Source: Mycobacterium sp. D16Q13
Lineage (GTDB): Bacteria; Actinomycetota; Actinomycetes; Mycobacteriales; Mycobacteriaceae
DNA length: 64,000 bases
Assembly: GCF_002013375.1 (NCBI RefSeq)
Contig: NZ_MAEW01000001.1
Span: 310,001-374,000, forward strand
Direction of reading: 5' to 3'
Part shown: positions 50,356 to 59,819 of the stretch, piece by piece
Layout of the letters: each line of letters starts with the position of its first letter
Numbering within the stretch: the first letter of the stretch is position 1
Position numbers and translations under genes: made by a program
The notes under the pieces: generated by a model
What the model was told of the DNA's origin: nothing
Seen by the model: the letters and a program-made list of their open reading frames with translations, nothing else
The model's database searches: none

Positions 50356-51204
50356 CTAGTTTGTGGCCAGCGCCTCAGCCAACGCGTCCCGCCATGGGCG
50401 CAGCGGCGCCAGGCCCGTGCCGGCCCAATGATCGCTGTCCAGCGCCGTGTACACCGGCCTGGGCGCGGCACTTGGAAAATCGACGGACAGGCAGGGCTGC
50501 ACTCGCGAGGCATCCGCCCCGACCAGCTCGAACACGGCCTTCGCCCAGTCGAACCGGTTCACCACACCGCCGCCGGCCGCATGCAGGATCGGAGCCTCGA
50601 CGCCGGAGGCCGCCAAGTCCAACAGCCCCTCGGCGAGGTCTGCCGCATACGTCGGGGACCCGGTCTGGTCGGTCACCACGCGCACTGGCCCGTCCCCGGC
50701 CGCCAGTCGCCTCATGACACCGACGAAATCGCCGGTGATTCCGGTGTAGACCCACGCGGTGCGCACCACCTGGGCTGTCGGCAGGACAGCGTGAACGGCC
50801 TGTTCGCCTGCGAGCTTGGTGCGCGCGTACACACCGGTCGGACCCGTGGCGTCACCGGGACGGTAGGGCCGTGGGCTGGCAACACCGAACTCACCGCTGA
50901 ACACGTAGTCGGTAGAGATATGGATCAATCTGGCGCCAACCTCACGACATGCCTGGGCCACCCTCTCGGCCCCCGTCGCGTTAACCGCGTGCGCCCTGGC
51001 CTCATCGGTTTCCGCGGCGTCCACGGCGGTATAGGCGGCGCAATTGATGACGGTATCCCCCGCAGCAATCACCCCGTCGGGCGCACTGTCGCGGGTAATA
51101 TCCCAGTCAGTCGAGTTCAGAGCCCGGATGGGGAGGTTACGGCGTGCGGCGCGAGCAATGAGGTGGGTGCCCAGCTGACCGCCCGCTCCGGTGATAACAA
51201 GCAC
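50356..51204 (-). CDS. rmlD: dTDP-4-dehydrorhamnose reductase
   Basis: The protein has 282 residues from GTG 51204. The Rossmann motif VLVITGAGGQLGTHL is followed by CAAYTAVDAAET, STDYVFSGEFG and the YxxxK catalytic pair in VYARTKLAGEQAV. It makes dTDP-L-rhamnose, the donor for WbbL. The frame is open to 51282, but this would overlap the divergent LCP gene region and does not match Mtb RmlD (Rv3266c). Confidence 0.93.
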   Translation of the reverse strand: MLVITGAGGQLGTHLIARAARRNLPIRALNSTDWDITRDSAPDGVIAAGDTVINCAAYTAVDAAETDEARAHAVNATGAERVAQACREVGARLIHISTDYVFSGEFGVASPRPYRPGDATGPTGVYARTKLAGEQAVHAVLPTAQVVRTAWVYTGITGDFVGVMRRLAAGDGPVRVVTDQTGSPTYAADLAEGLLDLAASGVEAPILHAAGGGVVNRFDWAKAVFELVGADASRVQPCLSVDFPSAAPRPVYTALDSDHWAGTGLAPLRPWRDALAEALATN

Positions 51205-51323
51205 ACCAAGAGTCTGGCACGCCGACTTCGCTTCCGAGGGATGAGCGCCGCCCCGACGTAGCCTTGACAAGGCTTGAGACATGTTGCCCGGCGAACGCCC
51301 GGCCCGGAAAGAAACGGATCACC

Positions 51324-52832
51324 GTGACCGACCCTCACGCTCTTCGCGCGAGCGGCTCACCGCAGACGGAGACACCACGCCCCCTGTGGCGGGGCATCGC
51401 GACGCTGGCCGCGGTCGCGGTCATGGTGGTCACCGGAGCCGCCTGGGGAAAGATCGGCAACATCGATCCGAACATCGCCCGGTTCGACCTGCCGGGCCTG
51501 TTCGGCAACGCCGGGAAACCCAATGATGGCGCGATCGACATTCTGATGGTGGGCGTCGACAGCCGCAGCGACGCGCACGGCAATCCGCTCTCGCAGGACG
51601 AGCTGGCGATGCTGCGCGCCGGCGACGAGACGGCCACCAACACGGACACGATCATTCTCATCCGCATCCCCAACAACGGAAAATCGGCAACGGCGATCTC
51701 CATTCCCCGCGACTCGTACGTCACCGTCCCGGACGGCACCAAGGGAAAGATCAACGGCGTCTACGGTGAAGCCAAAGAGAACGACCGGCAGAAGCGCGTC
51801 GAATCCGGTGAGACCCTCGAGGCAGCCGAGCGCGAGTCGGTAGATGCGGGGCGTTCGGCGCTGATCCAGACCGTGGCGAAGCTGACCGGTGTCACCGTCG
51901 ACCGCTACGCCGAGGTCAGCATGCTCGGGTTCGTGCTGATGACCAACGCGCTGGGTGGCGTCAACGTGTGCCTCAACGAGGCTGTCTACGAACCGATGTC
52001 GGGCGCCGACTTCCCCGCCGGTCCGCAGACCCTCGATGGTCCGAACGCCTTGAGCTTCGTGCGGCAACGCCACGACCTGCCCCGCGGTGATCTCGATCGC
52101 GTGGTCCGCCAGCAGGTGGTGATGTCCTCCTTGGCGCATTCGGCGCTCTCCGGCGGAACGCTGACCAACGGAACGACCCTGAGCAAGCTTCGCGATGCGA
52201 TCACGCGCACCGTGGTGCTCAGCGAGGGTTGGGACGTCATGGACTTCATTCAGCAGTTGCAGAAGCTGTCCGGGGGCAACGTGGCGTTCGCGACCATTCC
52301 CATCCTGCGCGAGGACGGTTGGACAGAGGACGGTACGCAGAGTGTCGTGAAGGTCGATCCCGATCAGGTGCGCAGCTGGGTGTCCGGCCTCCTGGACCAG
52401 CAGGCCGCCGGCAAGACCGAACAGGCCACCTACTCCAAGGACCAAACGACCGCCGACGTGGTCAATGAGACGGAGATCAACGGCCTCGCCGCTGCGGTGT
52501 CGGAACTGTTGGTGGGCAAGGGATTCACCGCGGGCAAGATCGGCAACAATGATGCCGACCACGCGGGTAGCAGCCAGGTCCAGGCCGCCAAGCAGGACGA
52601 CGTAGGCGCCAAGGCGGTGGCCGAGGCGTTGGGGTTGCAGGTGGTCGAGAAACAGGGCCTGCCCGAGCGCACCGTTCGCGTGGTGCTGTCCAACGACTAC
52701 CACGGACCCGGGTCCGGACGGGATACCACGCTGGCATCCGCGGAGAGCGGCTCGACCACAGAGGAAGAAGCGCCCCCGCCGCCACCGTCGCCCATCTTCA
52801 CCGCGGCCAACGGGCCGCGCTGCGTCAACTGA
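51324..52832 (+). CDS. LytR-CpsA-Psr (LCP) family cell-wall ligase
   Basis: The protein has 502 residues from GTG 51324. One TM anchor spans about residues 22-43. The LCP catalytic domain shows GAIDILMVGVDSRSDAHGN, TNTDTIILIRIPNNGKSATAISIPRDSYV, KINGVYGEA and the arginine motif LSFVRQRHDLPRGDLDRVVRQQVVM. A LytR_C domain follows near the C-terminus. LCP enzymes attach arabinogalactan to peptidoglycan; this matches Rv3267 (Lcp1). It lies next to rmlD and wbbL. Confidence 0.93.
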   Translation: MTDPHALRASGSPQTETPRPLWRGIATLAAVAVMVVTGAAWGKIGNIDPNIARFDLPGLFGNAGKPNDGAIDILMVGVDSRSDAHGNPLSQDELAMLRAGDETATNTDTIILIRIPNNGKSATAISIPRDSYVTVPDGTKGKINGVYGEAKENDRQKRVESGETLEAAERESVDAGRSALIQTVAKLTGVTVDRYAEVSMLGFVLMTNALGGVNVCLNEAVYEPMSGADFPAGPQTLDGPNALSFVRQRHDLPRGDLDRVVRQQVVMSSLAHSALSGGTLTNGTTLSKLRDAITRTVVLSEGWDVMDFIQQLQKLSGGNVAFATIPILREDGWTEDGTQSVVKVDPDQVRSWVSGLLDQQAAGKTEQATYSKDQTTADVVNETEINGLAAAVSELLVGKGFTAGKIGNNDADHAGSSQVQAAKQDDVGAKAVAEALGLQVVEKQGLPERTVRVVLSNDYHGPGSGRDTTLASAESGSTTEEEAPPPPPSPIFTAANGPRCVN

Positions 52833-53515
52833 TGAACCTCACCTCTCTGCTGCTGGGCGACGCGAACAGTCCGGCGCCGCGGATCACCTACTACGACGAC
52901 GCCACCGGCGAACGCATCGAGCTCTCGACGGTGACGCTGGCCAACTGGGCCGCCAAGACCGCCAACATGCTGCGCGACGAGCTTGGTGCGGGACCAGGGT
53001 CCACGGTCGCGGTGCGGCTGCCCGCCCATTGGCAGACCGCGGGTGTGCTCCTCGGAATCTGGTGGGCCGGTGCCGAAGTGGTGCTCAACGGTGAGGACAG
53101 CTCCGATGTCGCGTTCTGCACGCCCGGTGACGAACCGGACGCCGACGAGGTCTGCGTGCTCTCGCTCGACGCTTTCGGGCGCCCGGTGCCCCACCTGCCG
53201 CTTGGGTTGACCGACTATTCGACGGCGGTTCGAGTCCACGGAGACCGGTTCTCACCCGCAGGTGCCGGGCCCGCCTTGAACGGCCGCACCGCCGATGAGG
53301 TCGCCGCCGCCGCACGGGAAAGTGCCGCCGCCCAGAGCATCACGGCCGAGGATCGGGTGCTGAGCTCGGGCTCCTGGGACACGCCGGACACGCTGACCGC
53401 CAATCTCCTGGCGGTGCTCATCGCTGGCGCCTCATTGGTGCAGGTGGCCAATCCCGACCCCGCCGGACAAGAACGGCGGGTTGTCGCCGAGAAGGTCACC
53501 CGCACCCTCCCCTAA
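52832..53515 (+). CDS. TIGR03089-family protein, Rv3268 type
   Basis: The protein has 227 residues. The ATG overlaps the LCP stop by 1 nt. It resembles the N-terminal part of AMP-binding enzymes (ITYYDDATGERIELSTVTLANWAAKTANMLRDELGAGPGSTVAVRLPAHWQTAGVLLGIWWAGAEV) but lacks the catalytic P-loop and C-terminal domain. It fits TIGR03089 and Rv3268. Function is unknown; it could be a structural remnant of an adenylating enzyme. Confidence 0.85.
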   Translation: MNLTSLLLGDANSPAPRITYYDDATGERIELSTVTLANWAAKTANMLRDELGAGPGSTVAVRLPAHWQTAGVLLGIWWAGAEVVLNGEDSSDVAFCTPGDEPDADEVCVLSLDAFGRPVPHLPLGLTDYSTAVRVHGDRFSPAGAGPALNGRTADEVAAAARESAAAQSITAEDRVLSSGSWDTPDTLTANLLAVLIAGASLVQVANPDPAGQERRVVAEKVTRTLP

Positions 53516-53526
53516 CGCAAGTTAGG
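53511..53526. terminator. Hairpin spanning convergent stops of the TIGR03089 gene and fadE25
   Basis: CCTAACGCAAGTTAGG is a perfect 6-bp stem with a GCAA tetraloop. It contains the stop codons of both convergent genes. No U-tract follows, so terminator function is uncertain. Confidence 0.4.
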
Positions 53527-54685
53527 AACCAAGCAGTGCGCGGGTCATCACGACGCGCTGAATCTGATTGGTGCCCTCGTAGATCTGGGTGATCTTGGCA
53601 TCGCGCATCATCCGCTCCACCGGGAAGTCGGTGGTGTACCCGGCGCCGCCGAACAGCTGCACGGCATCGGTGGTGACCTCCATGGCCACATCGGAGGCGA
53701 AGCACTTAGACGCCGAGGAGATGAAGCCCAGGCTCTTCTCGCCGCGCTCGGCGCGCGCGGCGGCGGTGTACACCAGCAGGCGGGCGGCCTCGACCTTCAT
53801 CGCCATATCGGCCAGCATGAACTGCACACCCTGGAAGTCACTGATGGACCGGCCAAACTGCTTGCGGTCCTTGGTGTATGCGATGGCCTGGTCCAGTGCA
53901 CCCTGCGCGATCCCGAGGGCCTGCGCACCGATGGTCGGGCGGGTGTGGTCCAGCGTCTCCAGCGCGGTCTTGAATCCGGTACCCGGTTCACCGATGATCC
54001 GGTCGCCCGGAATCCGGCAGTTCTCGAAGTACAGCTCTGCCGTCGGCGAGCCCTTGATGCCGAGCTTGTGCTCCAGCGGGCCGACGGTGAATCCCTCGTC
54101 GTCCTTGTGCACCATGAACGCCGAGATACCGTGGGCCTTCTTCTCGGGATCGGTCACCGCCATCACGGTGTACCAGGACGACTTGCCGCCGTTGGTGATC
54201 CAGCACTTGGAGCCGTTGATCACCCAGTCGTCGCCGTCGGCCTTGGCGCGGGTGCGCATGCTGGCCGCATCACTTCCGGCCTCACGCTCGGACAGCGCGT
54301 AGGAGGCCATCGCCTCACCGCTGGCGATGGACGGCAGCACCTGGCGTTTGAGTTCCTCGGAGCCGCTCAGAATCAGGCCCATGGTGCCCAGCTTGTTCAC
54401 CGCCGGAATCAGCGAGGAGGAGGCGCATACCCGCGCGACCTCTTCGATGACGATGCAGGCGGCCACGCTGTCGGCGCCCTGACCGTCGTATTCCTCGGGA
54501 ACGTGTACGGCGTTGAAGCCCGAGGCAACCAGCGCATCAAGGGCTTCCTGAGGGAAGCGCGCCTTCTCGTCGACATCCTTGGCGTAAGGAGCGATCTCCT
54601 TCTCGGCCAGACCACGGATCGCCGCACGCAACTCGTCGTGCTCCTCAGCCAGCTTGAACAGGTCAAACGACGGGTTTCCAGCCAT
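53522..54685 (-). CDS. fadE25: Acyl-CoA dehydrogenase FadE25
   Basis: The protein has 387 residues from ATG 54685, with GGAGG 5 nt upstream; GTG 54688 is too close to the SD. FAD-binding YALSEREAGSDAASM and WITNGGKSSWYTVMAVTD are present. The catalytic-base region and C-terminus GYTTDFPVERMMRDAKITQIYEGTNQIQRVVMTRALL agree with Mtb FadE25 (Rv3274c). It likely acts in fatty acid or branched-chain acyl-CoA oxidation. Confidence 0.95.
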   Translation of the reverse strand: MAGNPSFDLFKLAEEHDELRAAIRGLAEKEIAPYAKDVDEKARFPQEALDALVASGFNAVHVPEEYDGQGADSVAACIVIEEVARVCASSSLIPAVNKLGTMGLILSGSEELKRQVLPSIASGEAMASYALSEREAGSDAASMRTRAKADGDDWVINGSKCWITNGGKSSWYTVMAVTDPEKKAHGISAFMVHKDDEGFTVGPLEHKLGIKGSPTAELYFENCRIPGDRIIGEPGTGFKTALETLDHTRPTIGAQALGIAQGALDQAIAYTKDRKQFGRSISDFQGVQFMLADMAMKVEAARLLVYTAAARAERGEKSLGFISSASKCFASDVAMEVTTDAVQLFGGAGYTTDFPVERMMRDAKITQIYEGTNQIQRVVMTRALLGS

Positions 54686-54739
54686 CACAGCCTCCAGGAT
54701 CGAACAGTTAGTCGCCGTTAACTGTACGTCACGGTCAAT

Positions 54740-55243
54740 TTAGTCGCCTAATAGTCTGCGCTGCAGCGCAGCATCCTTCTCGAGAACCGTTGCTTCCATG
54801 CTCGCCTGGAAGGCGACAACCTTCTCGCGCAACCCGCGATCGGATACCCCGAGGATCCGCGCGGCCAGCAGTCCCGCATTGCGCGCTCCGCCGATGGACA
54901 CCGTTGCCACCGGCACGCCCGCGGGCATCTGCACGATGGACAGCAGCGAGTCCAGGCCGTCCAACCGCGCGAGCGGTACCGGAACGCCGATGACCGGCAA
55001 CGGGGTGGCCGAGGCCACCATGCCGGGCAGATGCGCCGCCCCGCCCGCCCCGGCGATGATCACCTGAATGCCCCGGTCCGCGGCTGTTTGCGCGTACTCC
55101 AGCATGCGCCCCGGCGTTCGATGCGCCGACACAACACCCACTTCGAACGGAATCTCGAACTCCGCCAGAGCATTCGCGGCATCCGACATCACCGACCAGT
55201 CACTGTCGCTGCCCATGATCAGGCCGACCCGTGCGCTCACCAT
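54740..55243 (-). CDS. purE: N5-carboxyaminoimidazole ribonucleotide mutase PurE
   Basis: The protein has 167 residues from ATG 55243, 2 nt after the purK stop. Class I PurE motifs are [22 protein letters not shown] and [14 protein letters not shown]. It converts N5-CAIR to CAIR in purine synthesis. The frame is open far upstream, but that part is antisense/overlapping purK and not PurE-like. It matches Rv3275c. Confidence 0.95.
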   Translation of the reverse strand: MVSARVGLIMGSDSDWSVMSDAANALAEFEIPFEVGVVSAHRTPGRMLEYAQTAADRGIQVIIAGAGGAAHLPGMVASATPLPVIGVPVPLARLDGLDSLLSIVQMPAGVPVATVSIGGARNAGLLAARILGVSDRGLREKVVAFQASMEATVLEKDAALQRRLLGD

Positions 55244-55245
55244 CC

Positions 55246-56460
55246 CTAGTGCCCTTCCGTCCATCCGTCGGTCCATACCGCGTGCGATAACCAGTGCGCG
55301 GCTCGCTCGGCGCGCTCCCGCACCTCGGCCACGTACTGCGGATCGGCCGCCGAACCATCCGCGCGGCCCTGAATATTCACATGCCCGAGCTTGCGTCCCG
55401 CGCGCTCGCCCTTGCCGTACAAGTGCACCTTCGCCTCCGGGATGCGTCCCATCAAGTGGTGCATCCGCTCGTCGAGTGACATCGCGGGCGTCTCGTGTGC
55501 ACCCAGCACATTGGCCATGACGGTCACCGGGGCCAGCTGTTCGGTGGAGCCGAGCGGATAGTCGAGCACCGCACGCAGGTGCTGTTCGAACTGTCCTGTC
55601 CGCGCACCGTCCATGCTCCAATGGCCGGAGTTGTGCGGGCGCATCGCCAACTCGTTGACCAGCAGCCGCCCGTCATTGGTTTCAAACAGCTCCACCGCCA
55701 GACACCCGGTCACACCCAGATCGGTAGCGATGCGCAGTGCGAGCTGCTCTGCCTCCATCGCCCGTTCCTCCGGCAACCCTGGCGCCGGCGCGATCACCAC
55801 GGCGCAAATTCCATCCCGCTGAACGGTTTCCACCACGGGCCAGGCGGCGCCCTGCCCAAACGGCGAACGGGCGACCATCGCCGATAGTTCACGGCGCATA
55901 TCGACGCGTTCCTCGGCGAGTAGCTCCACCCCGGCGGCCAACTGCTCGGCGGCCACCGCGCGCGCCTCGTCCAGATTGTCGGTGATCCACACGCCGCGGC
56001 CGTCGTATCCGCCCCGTACCGCCTTCAGCACAACCCGGCTGCCCGTCTCGGAGGCGAACTTCTCGACATCGGCGACGGTCCTGACGTCCGCGAAGCCCGG
56101 GACCGGGGCGCCGATGCTCTTCAATTTCCGCCGCATGAACGTCTTGTCCTGCGCGTAGATGAGAGCCGACGGCGGCGGCTGCACGTTGACGCCCTCGCTC
56201 TGCAGCGTCTCCAGGAATGCGGTGGGGACATGTTCGTGATCGAAGGTCAGCACGGTCGCACCCTTGGCCGCCCTCCGCAGATCGTCGAGATCTGTATGCG
56301 AACCCAACACGACATCGGGGGTGACTTGAGCCGCCGGCTCATCGGCCGCGTGAGCCAGCACCCGCAGTGTCTGACCGAGCGCAATCGACGCCTGGTGGGT
56401 CATCCGGGCCAGCTGACCACCACCGATCATGGTGACGACGGGAGTTTCGGACACAGACAT
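55246..56460 (-). CDS. purK: N5-carboxyaminoimidazole ribonucleotide synthase PurK
   Basis: The protein has 404 residues with an ATP-grasp fold. IGGGQLARM lies at the N-terminus, with [15 protein letters not shown] and [41 protein letters not shown] further on. It makes N5-CAIR from AIR, bicarbonate and ATP. It forms an operon with purE. It matches Rv3276c. Confidence 0.95.
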   Translation of the reverse strand: MSVSETPVVTMIGGGQLARMTHQASIALGQTLRVLAHAADEPAAQVTPDVVLGSHTDLDDLRRAAKGATVLTFDHEHVPTAFLETLQSEGVNVQPPPSALIYAQDKTFMRRKLKSIGAPVPGFADVRTVADVEKFASETGSRVVLKAVRGGYDGRGVWITDNLDEARAVAAEQLAAGVELLAEERVDMRRELSAMVARSPFGQGAAWPVVETVQRDGICAVVIAPAPGLPEERAMEAEQLALRIATDLGVTGCLAVELFETNDGRLLVNELAMRPHNSGHWSMDGARTGQFEQHLRAVLDYPLGSTEQLAPVTVMANVLGAHETPAMSLDERMHHLMGRIPEAKVHLYGKGERAGRKLGHVNIQGRADGSAADPQYVAEVRERAERAAHWLSHAVWTDGWTEGH

Positions 56461-56584
56461 ATGTTGTCATGCTGGCCACGCGGCCCGGCCGGAACGGTCC
56501 GCCCCAGCCATCGTCAGCAGCTGAAATACCGCGATCACATACACACCCGTAGCCAATGAGGTCGGCGGACCGCTTCGCGCTGCC

Positions 56585-57340
56585 ATGCCATTTTCCGTAC
56601 ACTCGCCATTTGTGTCTTTCGCCGATGCCACCATCGCCCGGCTGCCCCGGTTTATCCGGCCTGTGGCCGAGCAGCACCATGAGCTGATCAAGTTCGCGAT
56701 CGTCGGTGGGACCACGTTCATCATCGACTCGGGCATCTTCTATGCGCTCAAGCTGACGATCCTGGAGCCCAAGCCCCTCACCGCGAAGATCATCTCCGGC
56801 ATCATCGCCGTCATCGCCTCCTACATCCTCAACAGGGAGTGGAGCTTCCGGGACCGCGGAGGCCGCGAGCGGCACCACGAAGCGCTGCTGTTCTTCGCGG
56901 TCAGCGGCATCGGCGTGCTCATCGCCATGGTCCCGCTGTGGGTGTCGAGTTACATCCTCGAGCTGCGCGTGCCGAATGTGAGCCTGACGGTGGAGAACAT
57001 CGCCGACTTCATCAGCGCCTACCTCATCGGCAATCTGTTGCAGATGGCGTTCCGGTTCTGGGCCTTCCGCCGGTGGGTGTTTCCCGACGAGTTCGGGCGC
57101 CACGACCAGGCCCCCGTCACCCTTGTGACCGGCGAGACCGAGCAGGATGACGCGTCAGAAAGCGGCAACTCCGTGCACCCGCATACGGGGCTGCCGAACA
57201 GCACCACCGTGCATCACGGCACCGAGGTCGGCCGTGGCCTGTACGGCTCAGCGCATCACGTGGCGGGAGGCCGCTCCCGGCCCCGCCCAGTGGAGCGACT
57301 GTCGCCCTCTTCAGAACCAAGGGTGTCGAAGACCTCGTGA
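56585..57340 (+). CDS. GtrA-family membrane protein, Rv3277 type
   Basis: The protein has 251 residues. Four TM segments in about residues 30-160 contain the GtrA motif FAIVGGTTFIIDSGIFYALK and YILNREWSFRD. A hydrophilic C-terminal tail of about 80 residues follows, and its last 85 nt overlap the convergent PH-domain gene. GtrA proteins take part in lipid-linked sugar export or flipping for envelope glycans. GTG 56612 is an alternative start. It matches Rv3277. Confidence 0.88.
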   Translation: MPFSVHSPFVSFADATIARLPRFIRPVAEQHHELIKFAIVGGTTFIIDSGIFYALKLTILEPKPLTAKIISGIIAVIASYILNREWSFRDRGGRERHHEALLFFAVSGIGVLIAMVPLWVSSYILELRVPNVSLTVENIADFISAYLIGNLLQMAFRFWAFRRWVFPDEFGRHDQAPVTLVTGETEQDDASESGNSVHPHTGLPNSTTVHHGTEVGRGLYGSAHHVAGGRSRPRPVERLSPSSEPRVSKTS

Positions 57341-57813
57341 TACAGCAGCGAGTGGACGTATTCCACGCGCGGTATCTCATGAAATTCCAGCGGATCCTGT
57401 GACGCCGATTCGATGATCAGCGTGCCGGTGCGCAAAATTCTGTCCACCAGGCCATGACGGAACTCCACGCTGTTGATCCGTGCCAACGGGATGTCAATTC
57501 CCGAACGGCTCAACAATCCGTGACGGAACATCACGCGCCGATCGGTGATGACGAAATGCGTGGTCAGCCAGTTCAGGAATGGCCACACGCTCAGCCAGCC
57601 GACCAGCACCAGCCAGACGACACCGATCGCGATCATCACCACGTTCTTCGCGGTGGCCTGCCAGTCGGTGTTATCGACCATCGCGGCGACAAAGGCCGCC
57701 GCGCCGGTGGACAGAATCAGCACCAGCGCCGGGCCAATCAGTCGCTTCCAGTGCGGATGATGGTGCAACACCACCTGCTCGTCGTCGGCGAGGACGTTCT
57801 CCGGATACCCCAC
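57256..57813 (-). CDS. PH-domain (bPH2-type) membrane protein, Rv3278c type
   Basis: The protein has 185 residues from GTG 57813. Two TM segments lie at about residues 29-50 and 60-82. A bacterial PH-like domain follows (FVITDRRVMFRHGLLSRSGIDIPLARINSVEFRHGLVDRILRTGTLIIES). It matches Rv3278c. The C-terminus overlaps the GtrA gene antisense for 85 bp. A structural or scaffolding role at the membrane is possible; no enzymatic motif is seen. Confidence 0.87.
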   Translation of the reverse strand: MGYPENVLADDEQVVLHHHPHWKRLIGPALVLILSTGAAAFVAAMVDNTDWQATAKNVVMIAIGVVWLVLVGWLSVWPFLNWLTTHFVITDRRVMFRHGLLSRSGIDIPLARINSVEFRHGLVDRILRTGTLIIESASQDPLEFHEIPRVEYVHSLLYHEVFDTLGSEEGDSRSTGRGRERPPAT

Positions 57814-57824
57814 GTGCGGCGACT

Positions 57825-58619
57825 TTACTGCTCGCCGTGCGGGCGCAGATGCGTTATGTCGCCCGCCGTGACCGCGGTGACGGTGCCATCGGCACTCTCG
57901 ATACGGAGCTGTCCGTCGTTGCCGAGCCCGACGGCGACGCCGATCAGTTCACGCTCGCCCGGCAGCTCGGCACGCACCTTCGCCCCCAGGGTGACGCTGC
58001 GTGCGCGGTAGTCCGCCAACAGCTGATCGTCCACACCCCGCCCGGTGCGCCAATGCTCGACGCGGTCACCGAGCTCACGCAGCACCGCACGCGCCAGCTC
58101 ATTGCGATCGGGATTGGCCCAGCCGAGGATCGCCAGCGAGGTGGCATTGGGGTCCGGCAGCTCGCGCTCGGTGAAGGTGGCGTTGAGACCGAGACCGAGC
58201 ACGATGGCCGACTGGGGCGTGGCAACCTCCGCCAGGATCCCGCACAGCTTGCGTCCTTCGACGAGCACATCGTTGGGCCATTTGAGCCCGGCCTGGATTC
58301 CGGTGACCTCCGCGACCGCGTCGACGATCGCCACACCGGCCAGCAGCGGCACCAAACCCCACCGGTCCGGCGGCACCTCACCCACGCCGATACCCACCGA
58401 CATGGACAGCTGCGTGTGCGCGGGGGCGCCCCAGTTACGTCCGTGGCGCCCGCGGCCGGCGGTCTGGTGTTCGGCGAGCAACACGACGCCGTCAATGTCC
58501 TCCCCCGCCGCGGCACGCGCGACCAGATCGGCATTGGTGGATCCGGTTTCGTCGACGACGTCGATACGGCGCCACTGTCCGCCGGGGCTGTCGGTGAGGG
58601 TGAGTTTGTCCGCGGTCAC
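57825..58619 (-). CDS. birA: Biotin-[acetyl-CoA-carboxylase] ligase BirA
   Basis: The protein has 264 residues. The biotin/ATP-binding GRGRHGRNWGAP motif and KWPNDVLVEGRKLCGIL are present, with DETGSTNADL near the N-terminus and a C-terminal SH3-like cap. There is no N-terminal DNA-binding HTH, so it is monofunctional. Likely clients are TB7.3 in this window and the biotin-carboxylase subunit that pairs with AccD5. It matches Rv3279c and starts with GTG. Confidence 0.94.
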   Translation of the reverse strand: MTADKLTLTDSPGGQWRRIDVVDETGSTNADLVARAAAGEDIDGVVLLAEHQTAGRGRHGRNWGAPAHTQLSMSVGIGVGEVPPDRWGLVPLLAGVAIVDAVAEVTGIQAGLKWPNDVLVEGRKLCGILAEVATPQSAIVLGLGLNATFTERELPDPNATSLAILGWANPDRNELARAVLRELGDRVEHWRTGRGVDDQLLADYRARSVTLGAKVRAELPGERELIGVAVGLGNDGQLRIESADGTVTAVTAGDITHLRPHGEQ

Positions 58620-58637
58620 CTGCCCAGCCTAGGGCGA

Positions 58638-59780
58638 TCAGTGAGATGTGGCGACGGCCCGCTCGGCGAGATTCTCTTCGACCTCGTGCACCCACACCTC
58701 GTGGGCATGCGTGGTGTCCACTTCGATCTCAAAGCGTTCCGTCATGTCCGGGGTGATATCAGCCAGATTCACGTAGAACTGCTCGTACCAGCGACGGTGC
58801 TGATACACCGCGCCGTCCTCCTGGGTCAGCAGCGGATTGTCTATGCGCGTCTTGTTCTTCCAGATCTCGACGTCCTCCAGGAACCCGTCGCCGAAGGACT
58901 TGGCCATCGCGGCGGCGAGCTTACGCGCATTCTCCGCGGGCAAATCGGGCATCTCCTGGATGGCTACGCCCCACTGCAAGACGAAGGAATTGTGCGTTAC
59001 CGGGTAGTGGCAGTTGATGAGCGCCACCTCGACGGTGAATCCGGGGCCAAGGTCGTTGTGGATCCAGTCGATCATGTATGCCGGGCCGAAGTATGTGGCC
59101 TCCGACCGTACACCCGTTCCTTCCCAAAGCTTTTCGGGGTTAGGAACATAGTCTGGCCGTGGCTTGGACTCCATGAACTGACTGGCGGTCTGCCCCTCGA
59201 TGACGTTCTTGAAGTACGTCGGATAGGCGTGGTGAATGTAGAAGAAGTGCGCCATGTCGACATTGTTGTCAACGATCTCACGGCAGTGCGATCCCTCGAT
59301 GAGGATCGAATTCCATTGCCATGGAGACCATTTTCCCTCTTGGTAACCTTCGATCGCCGGCGGGGCGAGCTCGACAGGCGGTGCGGATCCCTCCGGGTCA
59401 TGCCATACGAGGAGTTGGCCGTTCACCTCGAGAGTGGGCCAGCTACGCGTGCGCGCGAGCTTCGGGGTGCGCTTGGCATAGGGCACCAGCGTGCACTTTC
59501 CATCACCGCCCCAACGCCAATCATGGAATGGACACGCGATGCTGTCGTCCTTGACGCTGCCCTGCGACAGATCGCCACCCATGTGACGGCAATATCCATC
59601 CAGCACTTTGATATCGCCGCGGGAATCGGCGAACACCACCAGCTTGGTGCCGAATGCCTCGACGCCGTGCGGCTCACCACCATGGAACGACTCAGCCAAT
59701 CCCAGGCAATGCCATCCCCGGGCAAAGCGAGTCATCACTGTGCCACTATCGATTTCGCGAATCGCGCCGTCAGTCTGCAT
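58638..59780 (-). CDS. kshA: Rieske non-heme iron oxygenase, KshA type
   Basis: The protein has 380 residues. The Rieske [2Fe-2S] ligands are C64, H66, C83 and H86 (CRHMGG, CPFHDWRW). The mononuclear iron site is D175-x2-H178-x4-H183 in VDMAHFFYIHH. The sequence is close to the oxygenase component of 3-ketosteroid 9-alpha-hydroxylase. Mycobacteria carry several KshA paralogues, so the steroid substrate is not certain. AAAGGA lies 8 nt before the ATG. No kshB reductase is adjacent, and no KstR-like site was seen upstream. Confidence 0.88.
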   Translation of the reverse strand: MQTDGAIREIDSGTVMTRFARGWHCLGLAESFHGGEPHGVEAFGTKLVVFADSRGDIKVLDGYCRHMGGDLSQGSVKDDSIACPFHDWRWGGDGKCTLVPYAKRTPKLARTRSWPTLEVNGQLLVWHDPEGSAPPVELAPPAIEGYQEGKWSPWQWNSILIEGSHCREIVDNNVDMAHFFYIHHAYPTYFKNVIEGQTASQFMESKPRPDYVPNPEKLWEGTGVRSEATYFGPAYMIDWIHNDLGPGFTVEVALINCHYPVTHNSFVLQWGVAIQEMPDLPAENARKLAAAMAKSFGDGFLEDVEIWKNKTRIDNPLLTQEDGAVYQHRRWYEQFYVNLADITPDMTERFEIEVDTTHAHEVWVHEVEENLAERAVATSH

Positions 59781-59819
59781 GGGGGCTGTCCTTTCGCTGA
59801 CTTACTTTCATACTGCGCT

